The notes under the pieces were generated by a model. It made no database searches, had not been told where the DNA came from, and was given only the letters and a program-made list of their open reading frames with translations. From contig JAEDKI010000007.1 in assembly GCA_016295895.1 (NCBI GenBank), forward strand, positions 1-23,422: a DNA stretch of 23,422 nucleotides, in the 5' to 3' direction. A program made the position numbers and the translations under genes. This document shows, in pieces, positions 14,963-22,048 of the stretch; positions within the stretch are counted from its first letter, which is position 1, and every line of letters starts with the position of its first letter. Source of the DNA: Clostridiaceae bacterium (GTDB taxonomy: Bacteria > Bacillota > Clostridia > Oscillospirales > Acutalibacteraceae).

Positions 14963-15117
14963 ATAGCGCTCCACAACCGTGACAGTCCGCAGCATATTAT
15001 GCGGCGACCCAGCAAGCTCCGCCCCGGGCAGGCGGTAACCCACTTCGGCAAAAGCCCCTTTCACGCTCCCCCGTTTCCCGCAGGGAGAGAGCTACTCTTG
15101 ACTTTTGCACCTCTATC
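14962..15117 (-). ncRNA. Lysine riboswitch (L box) aptamer
   Basis: Read on the minus strand, the conserved L-box blocks occur in order: GATAGAGGTGC, TCAAGAGTA, GTGAAAGGGG, TTTTGCCGAAG, GCTGGGTCG, GGACTGTCAC and GTGGAGCGCTATC. P1 is GATAG (15117-15113) with CTATC (14966-14962). This matches the B. subtilis lysC leader block by block. It binds lysine and controls the transporter gene that starts at 14879. Very secure. Confidence 0.96.
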
Positions 15118-15138
15118 ATGCTTTTTATTTACTACTTG

Positions 15139-15167
15139 ACATTATCACAAAGTGAATTTTTTGTCAA
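15139..15167 (-). promoter_or_regulatory. Promoter of the lysine riboswitch-transporter unit, with spacer palindrome
   Basis: On the minus strand, consensus TTGACA (15167-15162), a 17-base spacer and TAATGT (15144-15139). Predicted start is near 15132, about 15 bases before the aptamer. The spacer contains the perfect palindrome TCACAAAGTGA (15145-15155), and the whole promoter is framed by a 7-bp inverted repeat, CTTGACA/TGTCAAG (15135-15141 and 15162-15168). Confidence 0.9.
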
Positions 15168-15184
15168 GAATATTTTTATCTGTT

Positions 15185-16045
15185 TTATAACAAACTACAA
15201 ATTTTTTCGCTCAAAAGCGCAAGCTCGTCCATTTTCAGGCTCTCGGTTCTGACCGAGGGCGGAAATCCGCACTCCTCAATTGCTTTGATAACAATCTCCT
15301 TTGGAACTCCCATACCCGAGCTTATCGAATTTGAAGCGGTCTTTCTTCTTTGACCGAACGCCGCCCGAACCATTTTGAAAAACATCGCTTCATCGCTGAT
15401 TTTTATTTCGGGTTCTTTGCGGATGTTCATTCTGATAACGCAGCTGTCAACCTTGGGCGCAGGCATGAACGAGCCTGCCGAAACATCAAAAAGTTTTTCT
15501 GCTTCGGAATAATAATTCACCGCAACCGTCACCGCTCCCGCATTTCTGCTGCCGACGGGAGCGCAAAGCCTCTGCGCCGCCTCACGCTGAACCATAACCG
15601 TCACCGCCTCAATCGGCAGTCTGCTCTCAAGCAGGGTCATTATTACGGGCGATGTTATGTAATAAGGCAGATTTGCGCAGACGTAGACGGGCATGCCGCC
15701 GAATTTTTCTTCAATCAACGCCGCAAGGTCGGTTTTCAGCACATCCTGATTGATAATCTCAACGTTATCAAAATCCGCAAGCGTTTCGTCAAGAATCGGC
15801 AAAAGCTTTGAATCAAGCTCAATGCAAACAACCTTTTTTGCCCGTTTTGCAAGCTCGGCGGTCAGAACGCCGATGCCTGCGCCGATTTCGATAACGCCGC
15901 TCTCGCCGTCAATCCCGCTCTCCTGCGCCATTCGGGGGCAGACGGAGGGATTAACGATAAAATTCTGACCGAGCGCCTTTGAAAAATGAAATCCGTGGCG
16001 TGAAAGAATATCTTTGATTGTTCCGATATCTGTTAAATTATACAT
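15185..16045 (-). CDS. rsmA: 16S rRNA dimethyladenosine transferase (KsgA/RsmA)
   Basis: Dimethylates two adjacent adenines in the 3'-terminal helix of 16S rRNA using S-adenosylmethionine, a late step of small-subunit assembly. The 286-residue protein shows KALGQNF, the SAM-binding IEIGAGIGVLTAELA, an acidic motif CIELD, and the catalytic NLPYYITSPVI. The C-terminal domain carries the family sequence AAFGQRRKTASNSIS. Length is normal. The ATG at 16045 overlaps the upstream stop (TGATG), with GAGG 8 bases before; a GTG one codon earlier is possible. Very secure. No ribonuclease M5 gene, a common rsmA neighbour in Firmicutes, is present; an HD hydrolase takes that place. Confidence 0.97.
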   Translation of the reverse strand: MYNLTDIGTIKDILSRHGFHFSKALGQNFIVNPSVCPRMAQESGIDGESGVIEIGAGIGVLTAELAKRAKKVVCIELDSKLLPILDETLADFDNVEIINQDVLKTDLAALIEEKFGGMPVYVCANLPYYITSPVIMTLLESRLPIEAVTVMVQREAAQRLCAPVGSRNAGAVTVAVNYYSEAEKLFDVSAGSFMPAPKVDSCVIRMNIRKEPEIKISDEAMFFKMVRAAFGQRRKTASNSISSGMGVPKEIVIKAIEECGFPPSVRTESLKMDELALLSEKICSLL

Positions 16046-16704
16046 CACAGCAGCCTCGTATCATTAATAATAAGCTCAAAATCACAGCCGAGAAAATCCG
16101 CAGATTTTTTGCAGAGCACCATTCTTTCAAGAAAGATTTCAAAGTATTCCATGACGGGGCAGACGAGAGTGTCGATTTTAAGAGTCAGAACAATCATTTT
16201 TTTATCTGCATCAACCTCGATTCCCGAGCTGAAAACGGCATAGTTTACTCTGTCGTGAATGTCCGTGTAGACCGTGTTTTTGTTGCGGACTCTCGATGTG
16301 CGGACATCGCTCTTATCGGCAAGAATCAGAGCGGCGGCAAGCGGAGTTACGGGGGCGGCGGTTTTTTCGTCGTGATGGCCTATCGCCGTTGTGACCGCAA
16401 TGACCTCCGAAACGGGAAAATTTCTCGCTCTGAGCAGTTCAAACGCCATGAATGCGCCGCTCTGGGCGTGGTCACAGCGGTTGACCGTGTTGCCTATATC
16501 GTGAAGAAGCCCCGCAATTTTCGCAAGCTCGCATTCTCTTTCACTGTAGCCGAGGGCTTCAAGAATTCTGCTCGCATCCGTGCCCGTCTTAACGGCATGA
16601 GCCATTCCGTGCTCTGTATATTTCAGAGCGCCGAGAACATTGTTTGCGGCTTCAACATAGCTTACTATTTCGCTGTCTTTTCTTAAATTATCATAGCTTA
16701 ACAA
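16045..16704 (-). CDS. HD-domain metal-dependent hydrolase
   Basis: A 219-residue protein with an HD-superfamily fold. H36 (GMAHA), H68-D69 (GLLHDIGN), H110-H111 (IGHHDEK) and D130 (ILADKSDVR) form the metal-binding set of a phosphohydrolase. The C-terminal 75 residues (from about HDRVNYAV) form a small domain with beta character, ending in a charged helix. Substrate unknown; nucleotides or second messengers are typical for the superfamily. The start appears to be a TTG at 16704 with AAAAGGA about 10 bases before it. Its stop overlaps the rsmA ATG, so the two are co-translated and may be functionally linked with ribosome assembly or stress; this is inference. The acidic/His residues all look intact. 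Confidence 0.9.
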   Translation of the reverse strand: MLSYDNLRKDSEIVSYVEAANNVLGALKYTEHGMAHAVKTGTDASRILEALGYSERECELAKIAGLLHDIGNTVNRCDHAQSGAFMAFELLRARNFPVSEVIAVTTAIGHHDEKTAAPVTPLAAALILADKSDVRTSRVRNKNTVYTDIHDRVNYAVFSSGIEVDADKKMIVLTLKIDTLVCPVMEYFEIFLERMVLCKKSADFLGCDFELIINDTRLL

Positions 16705-16745
16705 AAAAACACATCCTTTTGCCGTAATTATTGGTTATCCGTCTC

Positions 16746-16774
16746 TTGATTTTTAATACGCTTTATTTTATAAT
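16746..16774 (+). promoter_or_regulatory. Promoter of galE
   Basis: TTGATT (16746-16751), a 17-base spacer and perfect TATAAT (16769-16774). Predicted start is near 16781. The leader begins with a small hairpin, CATGTT/AACATG (16784-16798). Confidence 0.85.
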
Positions 16775-16820
16775 TCATATAACCATGTTTGCAACATGAA
16801 AAGCGACAATGAAAGATTGT

Positions 16821-16826
16821 GGAGGG
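16821..16826 (+). promoter_or_regulatory. Ribosome-binding site that fixes the galE start
   Basis: GGAGGG 6 bases before the ATG at 16833. An in-frame ATG at 16809 would place this site inside the gene and has no site of its own. Confidence 0.85.
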
Positions 16827-16832
16827 ATTCCT

Positions 16833-17849
16833 ATGTCAATTCTTGTAACGGGAGGCGCCGGATTCATCGGCTCCCACACCTGCGTTGAGCTTCTGAACGC
16901 AGGCTACGATACTATTATACTTGATAATCTCTGCAACAGCAAGAGTGAAAGTGTAAAACGAATAAAAGAAATTACGGGAAAAGATGTGAAATTCTGCGAA
17001 TGTGACATCAGAGACCGCAAGGGACTCGATAAAATATTCTCGGAAAACAAAATAGACGCAGTTATTCACTTTGCGGGTCTTAAGTCCGTTCCCCAAAGCT
17101 GCAAGGAGCCTCTTGAATATTATGACAACAACATCGGCGGAACCGTCACTCTCTGTCAGGCAATGCGTGACGCAGGCTGCAAGAAAATTGTTTTCAGCTC
17201 CTCTGCCACCGTTTACGGCAGCGAAAACCCCTCCCCGCTCAGAGAAGACATGCCCGAGGGAAAAACAACCAACCCCTACGGCACAACAAAGCTCTATATT
17301 GAAAGAATATTAAAGGACACTTACGAAGCGGACAAGGAATGGAGCGTCTGCCTTCTTCGCTATTTCAATCCCATAGGCGCTCACAAGAGCGGCAAAATCG
17401 GCGAGGATCCCAACGGAATCCCCTCAAATCTTGTTCCTTATATCACTCAGGTTGCAATCGGCAAGCTTGACCACCTGAATGTCTGCGGCAACGACTACCC
17501 CACCCCCGACGGCACGGGCGTCAGAGACTACATTCATGTTGTTGACCTTGCACTCGGCCATATCAAAGCGGTTGAAAAGGTTCTCGGCGAAACGGGATGC
17601 TACACCTATAATCTCGGCACCGGCAAGGGCTACAGCGTTCTTGACCTCGTAAATGCATTTGAAAAGGCCTGCGGCAAGAAAATCAAATATGAAATCGCTC
17701 CCCGCCGCCCCGGAGATGTTGCCGTTTGCTATTCCGACCCCTCAAAGGCAAAGGAAGAGCTCGGCTGGGTTGCCGAAAGAGACGTTGACGAAATGTGCGA
17801 AGATTCATGGCGCTGGCAGTCCCAAAACCCGAACGGATATGAGGGCTGA
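16833..17849 (+). CDS. galE: UDP-glucose 4-epimerase
   Basis: Interconverts UDP-galactose and UDP-glucose using tightly bound NAD+ in the cytoplasm; it is part of the Leloir pathway and supplies sugar nucleotides for surface polymers. The 338-residue extended SDR protein begins MSILVTGGAGFIGSH, with the Rossmann glycine motif at 7-13. SSSATVYG holds the catalytic Ser/Thr (122-129), and NPYGTTK holds Y149 and K153. LRYFNPIGAH and DGTGVRDYIHVVDLA are GalE signatures, and the length is exactly typical. The gene leads a two-gene unit with the HAD phosphatase. The family 2 glycosidase in this window could release galactose for it, but the two are not in one operon. Confidence 0.96.
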   Translation: MSILVTGGAGFIGSHTCVELLNAGYDTIILDNLCNSKSESVKRIKEITGKDVKFCECDIRDRKGLDKIFSENKIDAVIHFAGLKSVPQSCKEPLEYYDNNIGGTVTLCQAMRDAGCKKIVFSSSATVYGSENPSPLREDMPEGKTTNPYGTTKLYIERILKDTYEADKEWSVCLLRYFNPIGAHKSGKIGEDPNGIPSNLVPYITQVAIGKLDHLNVCGNDYPTPDGTGVRDYIHVVDLALGHIKAVEKVLGETGCYTYNLGTGKGYSVLDLVNAFEKACGKKIKYEIAPRRPGDVAVCYSDPSKAKEELGWVAERDVDEMCEDSWRWQSQNPNGYEG

Positions 17850-17852
17850 TTG

Positions 17853-18488
17853 ATGCTTGAAATCAAAAACTACATCTGGGATTTTGACGGAATGCTCTTT
17901 GACAGCTATCCTCATATCACCTCGGCATTTCTCAAAACGCTTGAGGAATTCGGCAAAACCGCCGATTATGACGAGGCGAAAGCCCTGCTCGAGGTTTCGT
18001 TTGCAACCGCATACGAGGCTTACGGCGTGAGCGATGAAGAAAAGGCAGTCTTTCAGAAATATGAGCATACCTATACCCTGCGCCCGATTGCTCTGCCGTT
18101 TGAAAACACCGTTAAGACCCTTGAAGCAATCGTTAAAAGCGGAAAAAAGAACTTTTTATATACCCACAGAGGTCACGAATCGTCTCAGCACTATATAAAA
18201 GCGCACGGGCTTGATAAATATTTTACCGCATATGTTGATTCATCAATGAATTTTCCCGGAAAGCCGTCGCCCGATGCGGTTAATTGGATTTGCGAAACCT
18301 ACGGGCTTGACAAAAGCGAGACGGTGATGATCGGCGACAGAGAAATCGATGTCCTGTCGGGAATTAACGCCGGAACTTTCGGCTGTCTTTTCTCAAAAAA
18401 GGAAAACCCGGAAACCGACGCCGATTTTGTTATCAGCGACATTTCTCAGGTTTTGGACATTGAAGGCTGCAGAATCAGAAAAGCTTGA
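17853..18488 (+). CDS. HAD-superfamily phosphatase (subfamily IA)
   Basis: A 211-residue hydrolase of the phosphoglycolate phosphatase/beta-phosphoglucomutase group. Motif I is DFDGMLFDSYPH, with nucleophile D10 and acid D12. The helical cap domain covers about 17-85. Motif II is FLYTHRGH (T104), motif III is GKPSPD (K137) and motif IV is MIGDREIDV (D162, D166). Motif I has Met where Thr or Val is usual (DxDG[TV]), a mild oddity that need not destroy activity. The substrate is not predictable; a sugar phosphate is likely given galE, whose stop lies 3 bases upstream. The start is the ATG at 17853, with GAGGG 7 bases before it; a TTG one codon earlier is possible. Confidence 0.92.
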   Translation: MLEIKNYIWDFDGMLFDSYPHITSAFLKTLEEFGKTADYDEAKALLEVSFATAYEAYGVSDEEKAVFQKYEHTYTLRPIALPFENTVKTLEAIVKSGKKNFLYTHRGHESSQHYIKAHGLDKYFTAYVDSSMNFPGKPSPDAVNWICETYGLDKSETVMIGDREIDVLSGINAGTFGCLFSKKENPETDADFVISDISQVLDIEGCRIRKA

Positions 18489-18498
18489 TTTTTTTGAA

Positions 18499-18504
18499 TA
18501 TAAT
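18499..18504 (+). promoter_or_regulatory. Possible -10 element for the ACT/PFL pair
   Basis: A perfect TATAAT 31 bases before the ATG, preceded by TGAA, close to an extended -10. No clear -35 is seen at the right distance, so read-through from galE is also possible. Confidence 0.35.
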
Positions 18505-18534
18505 CTGAATTAATTTTCTATCGGAGGTATAATT

Positions 18535-18804
18535 ATGCGGGCAGTAATAACCGTTATCGGCAAAGATATGGTAGGCATTCTCGCCAAGGTCTCAACCGAA
18601 TGCTCAAGCCACAACATCAATGTTCTTGAAGTTACGCAGTCCATTCTTCAGGATATGTTTGCGATGATAATGATGGTTGACATCTCAAAATCGGATATTC
18701 CCTTTACCGAATTTTCCGACATTCTCGGCAAAATCGGCAGCGATATGGGTCTTTCGATTCATGCAATGCATGAGGACATCTTCAACGCCATGCATACAAT
18801 ATAA
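18535..18804 (+). CDS. ACT-domain protein (UPF0237)
   Basis: An 89-residue protein made of a single ACT domain, the small-molecule sensing fold used by many amino-acid enzymes. The opening AVITVIGKDMVGILAKVST and the middle NINVLEVTQSILQDMFAMIMMVD are characteristic of the UPF0237 family. GGAGG lies upstream with good spacing. It is followed after 14 bases by the UPF0210 gene, its almost constant partner, so the two probably form one regulated enzyme. The ligand is unknown, though amino acids are the usual ACT ligands. Family call secure, role unknown. Confidence 0.95.
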   Translation: MRAVITVIGKDMVGILAKVSTECSSHNINVLEVTQSILQDMFAMIMMVDISKSDIPFTEFSDILGKIGSDMGLSIHAMHEDIFNAMHTI

Positions 18805-18818
18805 CGAGGTGATCTGCC

Positions 18819-20177
18819 ATGCTTAACGCAAGAGATATTCTTGAAACGATAACGATGATTCAGGATGAACACCTGGATGTCAGAACAATAACCATGGGCA
18901 TTTCGCTTCTTGACTGCTGCCACAGCGATATTGACAGAATGTGCGACAGGGTCTATGACAAAATCACCCGATATGCAAAAAATCTTGTTTCAACGGGAGA
19001 GCAGATTGAAAAGGAGCTCGGAATCCCCATTATAAACAAGCGAATTTCCGTCACCCCTGCCGCCATGATTCTTGCGGCGTGTGACGACAGAGACGCAGTT
19101 AAGCTTGCAAAGACGCTTGAAAAGGCGGCTGTTGAGTGCGGCGTTAACTTTCTCGGCGGTTTCTCGGCTCTTGTTCAGAAGGGCTTCGGACCCGGCGACA
19201 AAGAGCTTATCGAAGCAATTCCCGAAGCTCTGAGCGTGACCGACCACATCTGCTCCTCGGTCAACATAGGTTCAACAAAAACCGGCATCAACATGGATGC
19301 CGTTGCAATGATGGGAAAGGTTGTTAAACGCAGCGCAGAGCTGACTGCAGACAGAGACTGCATCGGCCCCGCAAAGCTCGTTGTTTTCTGCAACGCACCC
19401 GAGGATAACCCGTTCATGGCAGGCGCATTTCACGGCGCAGGCGAGCCTGATTGCGTTATCAATGTCGGCGTTTCGGGCCCCGGAGTTGTCAGAGCCGCTC
19501 TTGCCAAGGCAGGCGACTGCGACCTTACTGCGGTTGCCGATTTAATCAAGAAAACCGCTTTCAAAATAACCCGCATGGGTCAGCTCGTTGCTAACGAAGC
19601 TTCACGCAGGCTCGGCGTTCCGTTCGGAATCGTTGATCTCTCCCTTGCGCCCACTCCCGCAATCGGCGATTCGGTTGCACATATTCTTGAGGAAATGGGT
19701 CTTGAAGCCTGCGGATGCCACGGAACGACGGCGGCTCTTGCTCTGCTCAACGATGCGGTTAAAAAAGGCGGAGTTATGGCTTCTTCTCACGTCGGCGGTC
19801 TTTCGGGCGCATTTATCCCCGTCACCGAGGATGCGGGCATGATTGACGCCGCAAGAAGCGGCGCACTGAGCATAACCAAGCTTGAAGCGATGACGGCGGT
19901 TTGCTCTGTCGGCCTTGACATGATTAATATTCCCGGCGACACACCTCCGGAGGTTATCTCGGCAATTATCGCAGATGAAGCCGCAATCGGAATGGTCAAT
20001 TCAAAGACAACCGCAGTCAGAGTTATCCCTGCCATCGGTAAAAAGGTCGGCGATGAGCTCAGCTTCGGCGGACTTCTCGGCAGCGGCCCCGTTATGCCCC
20101 TTTCAACATATTCTCCCGCCAAATTCATTGCAAGAGGCGGCAGAATCCCTGCCCCGATGCAGAGCTTGAAGAACTAA
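18819..20177 (+). CDS. PFL family protein (UPF0210/DUF711)
   Basis: A 452-residue cytoplasmic protein of the UPF0210 family. Sequences typical of the family include ARDILETITMIQDEHLDVRTITMGISLLDC at the start, here read as a continuous block from residue 3, plus HICSSVNIGSTKTGINMDAV, FHGAGEPDCVINVGVSGPGV and the glycine-rich end FGGLLGSGPVM. The family is structurally reminiscent of pyruvate formate-lyase, which gave the name, but a radical site (a C-terminal RVxGY glycine loop) is not seen. The enzymatic role is unknown. The start has GAGGTGA upstream. It shares a transcript with the UPF0237 ACT protein and ends at the terminator at 20230-20262. Confidence 0.95.
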   Translation: MLNARDILETITMIQDEHLDVRTITMGISLLDCCHSDIDRMCDRVYDKITRYAKNLVSTGEQIEKELGIPIINKRISVTPAAMILAACDDRDAVKLAKTLEKAAVECGVNFLGGFSALVQKGFGPGDKELIEAIPEALSVTDHICSSVNIGSTKTGINMDAVAMMGKVVKRSAELTADRDCIGPAKLVVFCNAPEDNPFMAGAFHGAGEPDCVINVGVSGPGVVRAALAKAGDCDLTAVADLIKKTAFKITRMGQLVANEASRRLGVPFGIVDLSLAPTPAIGDSVAHILEEMGLEACGCHGTTAALALLNDAVKKGGVMASSHVGGLSGAFIPVTEDAGMIDAARSGALSITKLEAMTAVCSVGLDMINIPGDTPPEVISAIIADEAAIGMVNSKTTAVRVIPAIGKKVGDELSFGGLLGSGPVMPLSTYSPAKFIARGGRIPAPMQSLKN

Positions 20178-20229
20178 AATTACTGCATCTTTTTGATTTC
20201 AAAGCAGTAAAATGTAATAGCAATAACAA

Positions 20230-20270
20230 AAGCCTGAGAAGAACTCGGATCTTCTCAGGCTTAAACTTTT
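20230..20270. terminator. Bidirectional terminator between convergent genes
   Basis: A perfect 13-bp stem, AAGCCTGAGAAGA (20230-20242) with TCTTCTCAGGCTT (20250-20262), and a 7-base loop. A T-run follows on the plus strand and a T-rich stretch on the minus strand. It serves the UPF0210 gene and the convergent gene ending at 20279. Confidence 0.92.
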
Positions 20271-20278
20271 TGTTGAAA

Positions 20279-21166
20279 TTATTTTGTTGCTTTTTCTTTC
20301 TCTTTTTCAGCCTTTTCTTTCTCGGCCTTTTTCTTGTCTTCTTCTGCTGCCTTTGCTTCGAGCGCAACAGCCATCTTTGCATGGATTTCTTCTATATCGG
20401 TCTTTTTCTCAACGAGATCCATATATTCCTCATAGGGAAGTCCGCCGACAAAGCACTGCTTATACTTAACATTAACACCCTTAACGGCAATAATGCAGTT
20501 AATGCCGAGAAGCAAAGCGAGCGTGCCTATATAAACATATGCTCCATAGCCAATCGAGCCTTTGATGAACTCGGGGAAAACAGCGGAAATGCCGCTGATG
20601 AACTTGCTGTAAAAAACAACTGCGGCAACCGAAAGAACGATTGCGATTGAATTGAGAGTTATGTTTCTCGGATTACCCTTCGGCGAGCAAGCCAGCATAA
20701 GCATAATAAGGCTGACAATAACCAAAACCGCCGAAAGAAGAATGCAGACGACAGCTCCGAAATAGCCGATAAAGCTCGAACCGAGAATGTTTGAACCGAT
20801 CATGGTAAACAGAGCGTCAAAATCGAGAGATGAAACCAAATTGTAAAGCCCGATAGCGTTAATTGCTTTGGTTGTTTCTTCGATAAACGGACCGCTGTAT
20901 GTAACAGAGCAAAGCGGGAGCATAAGCGCAGCAATCGGAAGAATTGAAAGAACGATACGGATTACAGTCAGCTTTGAGCCGATAAATGAAGCTTTGAGCC
21001 TGTCAATTCTTTTCTGAAGCCTTGCATGCTCGGCTTCGGCGGTATCCGCCTCTTTAAGAAGCCTTTCTTCCATTCCGTAATACATAAGATTGACTCCGCA
21101 TCCCGGGCAATTCGGGCGCCAATCAAGCAAAGTCAGTTTTCTGCCGCACTTTGGACAAGTTGCCAT
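20279..21166 (-). CDS. Zinc-ribbon membrane protein with charged C-terminal tail
   Basis: A 295-residue protein of unknown function. The N-terminus is a zinc ribbon with C4, C7, C20 and C23 (MATCPKCG...NCPGCG). A charged helix that may form a coiled coil follows (about 38-63), then four or so membrane helices between about 70 and 235. The cytoplasmic tail is rich in Lys, Glu and Ala from about residue 260. Zinc ribbon and tail both look cytoplasmic. The ATG at 21166 is chosen because GGAGG (21174-21178) lies 7 bases upstream. A promoter at 21200-21228 and a shared terminator show a one-gene unit. It is not homologous by eye to the zinc-ribbon protein at 1199-1870. No function is proposed. Confidence 0.85.
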   Translation of the reverse strand: MATCPKCGRKLTLLDWRPNCPGCGVNLMYYGMEERLLKEADTAEAEHARLQKRIDRLKASFIGSKLTVIRIVLSILPIAALMLPLCSVTYSGPFIEETTKAINAIGLYNLVSSLDFDALFTMIGSNILGSSFIGYFGAVVCILLSAVLVIVSLIMLMLACSPKGNPRNITLNSIAIVLSVAAVVFYSKFISGISAVFPEFIKGSIGYGAYVYIGTLALLLGINCIIAVKGVNVKYKQCFVGGLPYEEYMDLVEKKTDIEEIHAKMAVALEAKAAEEDKKKAEKEKAEKEKEKATK

Positions 21167-21199
21167 ATTCTTTCCTCCAAACAAAATATCATATATTAC

Positions 21200-21228
21200 A
21201 TTTTATCACATTGCTGAGATTAAATCAA
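21200..21228 (-). promoter_or_regulatory. Promoter of the zinc-ribbon membrane protein gene
   Basis: On the minus strand, TTGATT (21223-21228), a 17-base spacer and TAAAAT (21200-21205) preceded by TGA, an extended -10. Confidence 0.8.
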
Positions 21229-21298
21229 TTGTAAACTATAACTAAAAAGAAAAGCTGTTTTTCGGCAAAATGACTATGCCGCCACGAAGCGGAATATC

Positions 21299-22048
21299 TC
21301 AGGTCAACCCGCCGTCGGCGGTGATAATCTGCGCCGTGACATAATCCGAGTCGCTCCCCGCAAGGAAAGAGACCACTCCCGCTATTTCACGGGGCGTTCC
21401 GAACCTGCCCATCGGTATTTCAACGGCGAAATCCGCCTTTTCGCTCTCGGTCAGGTTGTTATTCATCTTTGTGTCTGTTGCTCCGGGCGCAACGCAGTTG
21501 ACCTGAATGTTGCTCGGTGCAAGCTCTCTTGCCAGCGCTTTTGTCAAGCCGATTACTGCCGCCTTGGTTGCCGAATAAACCGTTTCGCACGAAGCGCCGT
21601 AAACGCCCCACATTGAAGAAATGTTGATTATCTTTCCTCTTTTTTGATTCACCATAAACGGAACGGCGCATTGACAGCAGTTGAAAACGCCCTTGAAATT
21701 GACTGCGGTTATTCTGTCAAATTCCTCTTGAGAAATATCGGTAAAAAGCTTCTGCTGCGCCATGCCTGCGTTATTGACAAGCACAGAAACGCCCCCGAAG
21801 CACTCGGCGGCGTCTGTAAACACTTCTTTCATTTTTTGAAAATCGGAAACATCGGCTTTATAGATTTTATGCTCCGCTCCGACCTCCGAAAGCTTTTCGG
21901 AAAGTCTGCTTATCCCCTCGTCATCCGAGAAATAGCAGGCGGCAATGCTGAAGCCGTCTTTTGCGAGCCTGAGCGCAATTTCGCTGCCTATGCCGCCGGA
22001 TGCTCCCGTAATCAAAGCGCATTTATTTTTCATGCTGTCCGTATACAT
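21299..22048 (-). CDS. SDR-family oxidoreductase (FabG-like)
   Basis: A classical short-chain dehydrogenase/reductase of 249 residues that most likely uses NADP(H). TGASGGIG is the nucleotide motif and NNAG follows the fourth strand. The catalytic residues are Ser in NISSMWG and the pair in YSATK (Tyr, Lys). The C-terminal part PGATDTKM...GRFGTPREIAGVVSFLAG...ADGG is typical of 3-oxoacyl-ACP reductases. It is not beside other fatty-acid genes, so a role in a different reduction is possible. The ATG overlaps the lipoprotein stop (TAATG); a second ATG 15 bases later is an alternative. Neither has a strong ribosome-binding site. Confidence 0.92.
   Translation of the reverse strand: MYTDSMKNKCALITGASGGIGSEIALRLAKDGFSIAACYFSDDEGISRLSEKLSEVGAEHKIYKADVSDFQKMKEVFTDAAECFGGVSVLVNNAGMAQQKLFTDISQEEFDRITAVNFKGVFNCCQCAVPFMVNQKRGKIINISSMWGVYGASCETVYSATKAAVIGLTKALARELAPSNIQVNCVAPGATDTKMNNNLTESEKADFAVEIPMGRFGTPREIAGVVSFLAGSDSDYVTAQIITADGGLT

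Noticed and set aside
15136..15167. A plus-strand promoter starting with TTGACA in the lysine transporter promoter region
   Set aside because: The TTGACA exists only because of the inverted repeat; no -10 lies 16-18 bases downstream and no plus-strand gene follows.
16018..16686. Plus-strand open frame of 222 codons opposite the HD hydrolase gene
   Set aside because: The minus-strand protein has an intact HD motif set and fits rsmA by overlap, while the plus-strand product has no motif and no start signal.
18819..20177. Annotation as a pyruvate formate-lyase
   Set aside because: The glycyl radical loop and catalytic cysteine pair of real PFL are not visible; the protein belongs to UPF0210.
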